A DNA stretch of 10,623 nucleotides from Bacillota bacterium. Its GTDB lineage: Bacteria; Bacillota_A; Clostridia; Peptostreptococcales; Anaerovoracaceae. A program made the translations under genes and the position numbers. Below the pieces are notes generated by a model, which ran no database searches, had not been told where the DNA came from, and was given only the letters and a program-made list of their open reading frames with translations. Each line of letters starts with the position of its first letter. Within the stretch, counting starts at the first letter, position 1. Where the stretch lies: contig JAFYPY010000148.1 in NCBI GenBank assembly GCA_017547345.1, positions 1 to 10,623 on the forward strand. Reading direction: 5' to 3'. This document shows, one piece after another, positions 6,437 through 10,623 of the stretch.

Positions 6437-6459
6437 TTTTTTTTGTAAAAAGTTATTTT

Positions 6460-6535
6460 GGGAGTATAGCTCAGCTGGGAGAGCATCTGCCTTACAAGCA
6501 GGGGGTCATAGGTTCGAGCCCTATTACTCCCACCA
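6460..6535 (+). tRNA. tRNA-Val(UAC)
   Basis: 76 nt with encoded CCA. Acceptor GGGAGTA pairs with TACTCCC; anticodon TAC at 6493-6495; T loop TTCGAGC. It lies 23 nt after tRNA-Met, in a spacer holding a T8 run and nothing else. Confidence 0.96.
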
Positions 6536-6540
6536 AATGC

Positions 6541-6617
6541 GGCCTGGTAGTTCAGTTGGTTAGAATGCCAGCCTGTCACGCTGGAGGTCGACGGTTCGAG
6601 CCCGTTCCAGGTCGCCA
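6541..6617 (+). tRNA. tRNA-Asp(GUC)
   Basis: 77 nt with encoded CCA. Acceptor GGCCTGG pairs with CCAGGTC (one G-U); anticodon GTC at 6575-6577 in loop CTGTCAC; discriminator G as usual for tRNA-Asp. Only 5 nt separate it from tRNA-Val. Confidence 0.96.
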
Positions 6618-6707
6618 ATTTTTTCACACGAATGGTGTGGAGCCATGCTAAAATAGAAAGCGAAAGCTGAGCACGATGTGACAGTGAATTGCGTTTTAGC
6701 ACCATAT
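6618..6707 (+). other. Structured 90-nt spacer inside the tRNA operon
   Basis: The longest spacer of the cluster. It can form CACAC/GTGTG (6625-6629 with 6635-6639) and an 8-bp stem TGCTAAAA/TTTTAGCA (6646-6653 with 6694-6701). That stem encloses AGC-GAAA-GCT, a GNRA tetraloop hairpin (6659-6668), and CAC-GAT-GTG (6672-6680). There is no U tract after the structure, so it is not a classic terminator, and no tRNA fold is seen. Confidence 0.5.
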
Positions 6708-6784
6708 GGTGGGTATCGTCAAGTGGTTAAGACACAGGGTTGTGGCTCCTGTATACGTGGGTTCGAATCCCACTATCCACCCCA
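6708..6784 (+). tRNA. tRNA-His(GUG)
   Basis: 77 nt including the histidine-specific extra 5' G at 6708, which faces discriminator C6781. Acceptor GTGGGTA pairs with TATCCAC; anticodon GTG at 6742-6744; CCA encoded. Confidence 0.96.
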
Positions 6785-6793
6785 TAAAAACGT

Positions 6794-6868
6794 TGGGGTA
6801 TCGCCAAGCGGTAAGGCAACGGATTCTGATTCCGTCATCCGCAGGTTCGAATCCTGCTACCCTAGCCA
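6794..6868 (+). tRNA. tRNA-Gln(CUG)
   Basis: 75 nt with encoded CCA. Acceptor TGGGGTA pairs with TACCCTA, opening with the U1-A72 pair typical of tRNA-Gln. The anticodon is CTG at 6826-6828 in loop TTCTGAT, so it reads CAG only; a UUG isoacceptor must exist elsewhere for CAA. It is 9 nt after tRNA-His. Confidence 0.94.
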
Positions 6869-6875
6869 ATTATAC

Positions 6876-6895
6876 GGGATGTCGTAAGACATCCC
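6876..6895 (+). other. GNRA-capped hairpin between tRNA-Gln and tRNA-Cys
   Basis: A perfect 8-bp stem (6876-6883 with 6888-6895) closed by the tetraloop GTAA and followed by AAAAA, not a T run. It is probably a spacer structure or processing signal rather than a terminator. Confidence 0.6.
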
Positions 6896-6903
6896 AAAAA
6901 TTC

Positions 6904-6978
<75 letters not shown>

Positions 6979-6979
6979 T

Positions 6980-7019
6980 AAGACACTGGAACTTCGGTTC
7001 TAGTGTCTTTTGTCGTTTT
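6980..7019 (+). terminator. tRNA-operon terminator with UUCG tetraloop
   Basis: A 13-bp stem (6980-6992 with 6997-7009, one G-U) capped by C-TTCG-G, followed by TTTGTCGTTTTT. It begins 2 nt after the CCA of tRNA-Cys. Confidence 0.9.
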
Positions 7020-7041
7020 TGGAAAAATGATTTTAACATAA

Positions 7042-7078
7042 AAAAGAGGTTCCTATATCTCTGATAGGAACCTCTTTT
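7042..7078. terminator. Bidirectional terminator between the tRNA operon and the [2Fe-2S] gene
   Basis: A perfect 15-bp stem (7042-7056 with 7064-7078) and 7-nt loop, with A4 and T4 ends. On the - strand it ends the small iron-sulfur gene; on the + strand it is a second barrier 33 nt after the tRNA terminator. Confidence 0.9.
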
Positions 7079-7088
7079 GTTTATGTTG

Positions 7089-7280
7089 TTATTTTGTCCA
7101 AATTTCATCTAAAACAAACATTAACTCTTCGCGACAGCCACCGCACTTGTTTCCTACGTTGGCAACTTCACATAATGTTTTTAGATCTTTAATTTCCTGT
7201 TCTCGAATGATATCTTCGACTTGACCTCTTGTAACGTGTCTGCAAGGGCAAATTTCATATTCTCTAGATTTTTTATCCAT
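7089..7280 (-). CDS. BFD-like [2Fe-2S]-binding protein (63 aa)
   Basis: Small stand-alone domain of the bacterioferritin-associated ferredoxin type. The four cluster ligands are visible as CPC (Cys11, Cys13) and CGGC (Cys46, Cys49), the C-x-C...C-x2-C pattern of the family, with helices between; Cys37 is extra. Relatives either hand electrons to bacterioferritin or are domains of larger redox enzymes such as nitrite reductase and glycerol-3-phosphate dehydrogenase; the partner here is unknown. I chose the ATG at 7280 because GGAGG (7286-7290) lies 5 nt before it; a TTG four codons upstream overlaps that site. No bacterioferritin gene is nearby. It is monocistronic, with its own extended -10 promoter and terminator. 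Confidence 0.88.
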   Translation of the reverse strand: MDKKSREYEICPCRHVTRGQVEDIIREQEIKDLKTLCEVANVGNKCGGCREELMFVLDEIWTK

Positions 7281-7285
7281 AATAT

Positions 7286-7290
7286 CCTCC
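7286..7290 (-). promoter_or_regulatory. Ribosome binding site that fixes the [2Fe-2S] protein start
   Basis: GGAGG on the - strand, 5 nt before the ATG at 7280. It overlaps the upstream in-frame TTG, ruling that start out. Confidence 0.75.
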
Positions 7291-7310
7291 AATTTTGATA
7301 ATCTGTTTTA

Positions 7311-7319
7311 AGTATACCA
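7311..7319 (-). promoter_or_regulatory. Extended -10 promoter of the [2Fe-2S] gene
   Basis: On the - strand TGG followed by TATACT (7311-7316). No convincing -35 is present, as is usual for this promoter type. The predicted start is near 7304, before the Shine-Dalgarno site. Confidence 0.6.
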
Positions 7320-7391
7320 CAAGAATCATAAAAAATATCACATGTTCTTCACAGAAATAAAATAAAATATATATCTATCAAGGAGGTATTT

Positions 7392-7808
7392 ATGAATCGT
7401 TTGAAATATATGTTATATCAATTTATGCAGGGAAGACGCGGTCCTGATGAATTTAGCCGTTTCTTACTTATTGTGGCTCTTGTTCTTGTTCTAGTATCTG
7501 GTTTGTTTGCCAGAATCAGAATCCTGTATTTATTAGCTTATTATACAGGTGTAGCGGCACTTATATATGGATATTTCCGTATCTTATCACGCAACCTGTA
7601 TAAAAGGGAAATGGAGAATCAAAAGTTTTTAGCCTGGTATTATAAGGTTACAAAAGGGAAAACTCTAAAACAGATGATGTATGAGCGCAAAATGTATGCC
7701 TTTTTCAAATGCCCTCGATGTGGTCAAAAGATGCGTGCGCCAAAGGGAAAAGGGAAAATTAAGGTATTTTGTAATCGTTGCAATGAAAGTTTTATGAAAA
7801 AAGTGTAA
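7392..7808 (+). CDS. Membrane protein with C-terminal zinc ribbon, function unknown
   Basis: 138 aa resembling an uncharacterised family I have seen in Clostridia. An N-terminal amphipathic segment (MLYQFMQGRRGPDEF) precedes two hydrophobic helices at about 22-40 and 43-63, followed by a basic stretch (64-103) and a zinc ribbon at the end: CPRC (107-110) and CNRC (127-130), separated by a lysine- and glycine-rich loop. By charge, the ribbon should face the cytoplasm, where it could bind nucleic acid or protein; that is inference. AAGGAGG at 7380-7386 is 5 nt before the ATG, an ideal site. I see no convincing promoter with room for this ribosome site in the 99-nt gap upstream. A terminator follows 20 nt after the stop, so it is probably a single-gene unit. 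Confidence 0.85.
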   Translation: MNRLKYMLYQFMQGRRGPDEFSRFLLIVALVLVLVSGLFARIRILYLLAYYTGVAALIYGYFRILSRNLYKREMENQKFLAWYYKVTKGKTLKQMMYERKMYAFFKCPRCGQKMRAPKGKGKIKVFCNRCNESFMKKV

Positions 7809-7828
7809 TACTATATGATGTAAAATTT

Positions 7829-7860
7829 AAAGCATAGTTTTCAATGGAACTATGCTTTTT
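7829..7860 (+). terminator. Terminator of the zinc-ribbon membrane protein gene
   Basis: An 11-bp stem (7829-7839 with 7848-7858), 8-nt loop and a T5 run to 7860 that continues in T-rich DNA. Confidence 0.88.
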
Positions 7861-7883
7861 CTATTTTCTTTTTGAGGGATACA

Positions 7884-7892
7884 TGGTAGAAT
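7884..7892 (+). promoter_or_regulatory. Possible pyk promoter (extended -10)
   Basis: TGG followed by TAGAAT (7887-7892). The -35 region is poor (TTTTCT at 17 bp). The predicted start is near 7899, about 42 nt before the pyk ATG, and no terminator intervenes. Confidence 0.5.
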
Positions 7893-7940
7893 GACTAGGT
7901 ATGTATGTAAATATGCGAAAGCTTAAAATAGAGGTGAAAT

Positions 7941-9380
7941 ATGAGAAAAACAAAGATTGTATGTACCATTGGTCCTGCATCCAAAGACAGAGAAACGCTG
8001 AAGAAAATGCTTCTTGCAGGCATGAACGTTGCAAGACTAAACTTCTCTCATGGAACACATGAAGAGCATAAGAAGACAATTGAAACATTTAGAGCTGTTC
8101 GTGATGAAATGGAACTTCCTGCAGCAGTATTATTAGATACGAGAGGTCCTGAAATTAGAATTAAAAATTTCGAAAATGGATCTGAAATGCTAGATGATGG
8201 ACAGGAATTTACTATCACAACAAGAGACGTTATGGGAACAAAGGAAATTGTTTCTGTAAATTATAAAGATTTTCCAAATGAAGTTTCCAAAGATAACCTA
8301 GTTTTAATCAACGATGGTAAGATTGTAATTAAGGTTATAGAGACAACAAAGACTGATGTAAAGTGTGTTGTTATTCATGGTGGAAAAATTAGTAACCACA
8401 AAGGAATTAACCTTCCGAATGTAAATCTGAATATGGAATATCTAAGTGAACAGGATAGAAAAGATATTTTATTCGGTATTGAAATGGATGTAGACTACAT
8501 TGCGGCATCTTTTGTGCGTACTGCAAATGACGTTAAGATTATCCGTGAACTGTTAGATAAGAACGGTGGAAAAGATATTAAGGTTATTGCAAAAATTGAA
8601 AGTACCCAGGGTGTAGATAATTTCGAAGAAATTTTACAGGTTGCTGACGGTATTATGGTTGCTAGAGGCGATATGGGTGTCGAAGTGGCGTATGAAATGT
8701 TACCTGGCATTCAGAAGCGCTTTATTCGCAGATGTGTGCAGTCTGGTAAAATTGTTATTACAGCGACCCAGATGTTAGAGTCTATGATTACAAGTCCAAT
8801 TCCAACTCGTGCAGAGATTACAGACGTTGCCAATGCAGTATTTGATGGTACTACAGCGGTTATGTTGTCTGGTGAAACTGCAGCGGGCCAGTTCCCAGTA
8901 GAAGCTGTAAAGACTATGGCGAAGATTGCAGAACAAGCAGAAGAGGATCATCACCAGGTAAGCGGAAAAGACGCAATTTGGCATGAAATGGATGCACATG
9001 ACGTGACAAACGCTGTTGGGCATGCGGCATGTACTCTGGCCAAGGATATCAAAGCAGGTGCTGTTATGGCGGTAACCAAAACAGGATATACTGCTAGAAG
9101 AATTTCTAAATTCAGACCAGATACTTTGATTATTGGTGCTACACCATATGAAAAATCTTTCCATCAGTTGTCCTTAGTATGGGGGGTAGCTCCATTGATG
9201 GCGAACTATAAGTACGACATCGAAGTTCTTTTCGACCATTGTGTAAGAAGAGCTATGGTAAAGAACCTAATCAAAGAAGGAGAAAAGATTGTAATCACTG
9301 CAGGTATTCCTCTGGATATTCCAGGTAATACTAATATTATCCGTATTTTAGAAGCAGAAATTGATGAATTAACTAGATAA
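7941..9380 (+). CDS. pyk: Pyruvate kinase
   Basis: Glycolytic enzyme converting phosphoenolpyruvate and ADP to pyruvate and ATP in the cytoplasm. The 479 aa equal the compact form; the extra C-terminal PEP-utiliser-like domain of Bacillus enzymes is absent. Visible motifs are the N-terminal KIVCTIGPAS, ARLNFSHG (31-38; substrate and K+ site Arg32, Asn34, Ser36), LLDTRGPEIR (64-73), the B domain at about 75-165, the active-site signature IAKIESTQG (216-224, catalytic Lys218, Glu220), MVARGDMGVE (239-248), and TATQMLESM (274-282). The Glu at the position equivalent to rabbit Glu117 (Glu71) suggests a K+-dependent enzyme. The C domain (about 350-479) ends in the nucleotide/effector region GIPLDIPGNTN. 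The start is set by GAGGTG at 7931-7936. A terminator begins 2 nt after the stop. Confidence 0.98.
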   Translation: MRKTKIVCTIGPASKDRETLKKMLLAGMNVARLNFSHGTHEEHKKTIETFRAVRDEMELPAAVLLDTRGPEIRIKNFENGSEMLDDGQEFTITTRDVMGTKEIVSVNYKDFPNEVSKDNLVLINDGKIVIKVIETTKTDVKCVVIHGGKISNHKGINLPNVNLNMEYLSEQDRKDILFGIEMDVDYIAASFVRTANDVKIIRELLDKNGGKDIKVIAKIESTQGVDNFEEILQVADGIMVARGDMGVEVAYEMLPGIQKRFIRRCVQSGKIVITATQMLESMITSPIPTRAEITDVANAVFDGTTAVMLSGETAAGQFPVEAVKTMAKIAEQAEEDHHQVSGKDAIWHEMDAHDVTNAVGHAACTLAKDIKAGAVMAVTKTGYTARRISKFRPDTLIIGATPYEKSFHQLSLVWGVAPLMANYKYDIEVLFDHCVRRAMVKNLIKEGEKIVITAGIPLDIPGNTNIIRILEAEIDELTR

Positions 9381-9382
9381 AG

Positions 9383-9418
9383 AAAAAGTGCGAATCCATT
9401 GGATTCGCACTTTTTTTT
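9383..9418. terminator. Compact bidirectional pyk/spoVG terminator
   Basis: A perfect 15-bp stem (9383-9397 with 9401-9415), 3-nt loop and a T8 run (9411-9418). It fills the 36-nt gap between the two stop codons; the spoVG TAA (9417-9419) lies in the T run. Confidence 0.92.
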
Positions 9419-9701
9419 ACTCAATTGTTTCGAATTCGTCTTTTTCTGACATAACTTTTTCGTATTCAGCGAAAATTGCATCCTTAATCTTTGTTCTTGT
9501 TTCGGATAATAGAGGATGTGCAATATCTCTAAAATCGCCTTCGCCCATTTTTCTGCTTGGCATTGCAATGAATAGTCCGTTCTGTCCGTCTATAATTTTG
9601 ATATCATGGACAACGAATTCATCGTCAAATGTGATGGAAACTACAGCTTTCATTTTGCCATCATCGCTGATTTTCCTGATTCTTACATCTGTTATATTCA
9701 T
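9417..9701 (-). CDS. spoVG: Septation regulator SpoVG
   Basis: Small nucleic-acid-binding regulator, named for asymmetric septation in B. subtilis but also present in non-sporulating Firmicutes such as Staphylococcus and Listeria, where it affects virulence, cell wall and RNA regulation. The 94 aa span the full family length and align closely with B. subtilis Spo[13 protein letters not shown], the [20 protein letters not shown] core (residues 29-48), and [16 protein letters not shown] (57-72). The C terminus is acidic. The start is set by AAAGGTGG (9711-9718), 9 nt upstream. It lies 81 nt after purR on the same strand without a terminator and has its own promoter. SpoVG presence does not show that the organism sporulates. 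Confidence 0.96.
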   Translation of the reverse strand: MNITDVRIRKISDDGKMKAVVSITFDDEFVVHDIKIIDGQNGLFIAMPSRKMGEGDFRDIAHPLLSETRTKIKDAIFAEYEKVMSEKDEFETIE

Positions 9702-9745
9702 GAATTAAACCCACCTTTCTTGCCAAATCCTACAACAGTAAGTTC

Positions 9746-9774
9746 ATTATACAACATAAGGTGACTTGCATCAA
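9746..9774 (-). promoter_or_regulatory. Internal promoter for spoVG
   Basis: On the - strand: TTGATG (9769-9774), a 17-bp spacer and a perfect TATAAT (9746-9751). It is a vegetative-type promoter, unlike the SigH promoter of B. subtilis spoVG. The predicted start is near 9739. Confidence 0.8.
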
Positions 9775-9782
9775 TGAAAAAA

Positions 9783-10592
9783 CTAAAAAATCTGAAAATT
9801 CGGTAAAACTTCTATAGTACGATCTTCCTCGTTTACTTCACCGAGATAAGCAATTGCGGTGTAATCATCGATTTTTTTCTTTTCTGGTTTTGCATTGGCA
9901 ATTGCAATGCCAACACCTACAACAGATACGTCAAATTCAGAAAGTATATCTACAATGCCTTTCGTGCTACCTCCGCCGCGCATGAAATCATCTATGATAA
10001 GTGCTTTGGTTCCAGGCTCTACTGCACGTTTTGATATAGACATCTTTTGGATGCGGTCGTAGGACCCGGAGAAGTAGTTGATGCTCACTGTGGAACCTTC
10101 TGAGATTTTGGCTTCCCTTCGAATGACAACCAATGGAAGATTCAGCTGGTGTGCAACCATGGAGGCCAAAGGAATGCCTTTTGTTTCTACTGTAGCAACA
10201 TAATCGGCATCTCTATCTTTGAATTTCTTCGCAAAAACAACGGCCAATCGGTTAACTAAATCCATGTCAAACATGATATCAGAAGTATAAAGAAATCCAC
10301 CACCTAACATACGGGAATTATCTTGGATTCTCTGACAAAATTCTTCCTGTAACTGGCTTAATTTTTCAGGGGAAATGTCTGGAACGAAACGTACACCGCC
10401 TTTCGCACCGGAAATGGTTTCGATATATCCGGATCCGGTCGCTTTGACAGAGGATGCTGCTAAGTGGATATCCTCGCTAATGCTTGATTTCGCAACGTCA
10501 AAGGCGTCACAAAAATATTGCAGTGAAAACACTTTGCTTGGTGAATCCATTAGTATTTTTATCATTGCACCTACGCGTTCTGTTCGTTTCAT
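9783..10592 (-). CDS. purR: Pur operon repressor PurR
   Basis: PRPP-responsive repressor of purine synthesis genes in Firmicutes. The 269 aa (B. subtilis 285) show two domains: an N-terminal winged helix at about 1-72, containing FDVAKSSISEDIHL (31-44) and the GAKGGVRFVP wing (62-71), and a C-terminal phosphoribosyltransferase-like domain with ETKGIPLA (136-143), EGSTVSINYFSGSYDRIQ (165-182) and the PRPP loop IIDDFMRGGGST (199-210). The fold binds PRPP as a signal and is not an active transferase. The start is set by GGAGG at 10601-10605, 8 nt upstream. It precedes spoVG, as in the B. subtilis purR-yabJ-spoVG order, but yabJ (ridA) is missing. The promoter probably lies beyond the window edge. 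Confidence 0.96.
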   Translation of the reverse strand: MKRTERVGAMIKILMDSPSKVFSLQYFCDAFDVAKSSISEDIHLAASSVKATGSGYIETISGAKGGVRFVPDISPEKLSQLQEEFCQRIQDNSRMLGGGFLYTSDIMFDMDLVNRLAVVFAKKFKDRDADYVATVETKGIPLASMVAHQLNLPLVVIRREAKISEGSTVSINYFSGSYDRIQKMSISKRAVEPGTKALIIDDFMRGGGSTKGIVDILSEFDVSVVGVGIAIANAKPEKKKIDDYTAIAYLGEVNEEDRTIEVLPNFQIF

Positions 10593-10623
10593 TTCGTATA
10601 CCTCCAGTCATTATAGCTACATA

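Noticed and set aside
6379..6705. Open frame of 108 aa on the - strand across the tRNA genes, with SNRARTYDPLLV-like text
   Set aside because: It is antisense to tRNA genes; this kind of peptide is a well-known false gene arising from tRNA sequences. The + strand frames in the cluster are rejected for the same reason.
7348..7375. TTCACA-16-TATATC as promoter of the zinc-ribbon membrane protein gene
   Set aside because: The start would fall within the ribosome site at 7380-7386, so the mRNA could not carry it; no better promoter is clear in this gap.
10610..10615. TATAAT on the - strand just before purR
   Set aside because: As a -10 it would start transcription inside the purR ribosome site, and its -35 would lie beyond the window. 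It may be chance, so I did not list it as a promoter.

Overview
The window is about 10.6 kb of AT-rich, densely packed chromosome from a low-GC Gram-positive bacterium. It looks most like the class Clostridia, on several grounds: strong AGGAGG ribosome binding sites, many U-tailed hairpin terminators, a B. subtilis-like elongator tRNA-Met, CCA-encoded tRNAs, the purR-spoVG gene pair, and the families NhaC, SfsA and Lit. I cannot name genus or family from this alone. Nothing looks mobile: there are no transposases, integrases, phage genes or CRISPR repeats.

Layout. (1) 1-806, + strand: the 3' part of a Lit-type lipoprotein transacylase gene, translationally coupled to a small acidic protein with an HTH-like shape. 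(2) 869-2734, - strand: an lgt-ychF operon from one strong promoter. (3) 2820-3533, + strand: sfsA, divergent from lgt and apparently leaderless. (4) 3628-5139, - strand: an NhaC-family antiporter with a TTG start; it converges on sfsA across an unusual structured terminator. (5) 5342-6154, + strand: a TPR protein. (6) 6178-7009, + strand: two stacked promoters, then six tRNA genes (Met, Val, Asp, His, Gln, Cys) and a UUCG-capped terminator. (7) 7089-7280, - strand: a small BFD-like [2Fe-2S] protein. (8) 7392-7808, + strand: a membrane protein with a zinc ribbon. (9) 7941-9380, + strand: pyruvate kinase. (10) 9417-10592, - strand: purR-spoVG.

How the genes relate. Lgt attaches the diacylglyceryl group to prolipoproteins. 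Lit moves an acyl chain within the mature lipoprotein to make the lyso form. Two steps of lipoprotein maturation are therefore coded within 3 kb, though in separate transcripts. YchF (translation-associated ATPase) and the tRNA cluster serve translation. Pyk, NhaC, SfsA, PurR and SpoVG are housekeeping metabolism, ion homeostasis and regulation. Every convergent gene pair shares one symmetrical hairpin that can stop transcription in both directions, often touching the stop codons.

I found no convincing new defence or mobile system. The points most worth a second look are the coupled HTH-like protein behind lit, the possible leaderless sfsA mRNA, the 57-nt structured insert in the sfsA/nhaC terminator, and the structured spacers in the tRNA operon.
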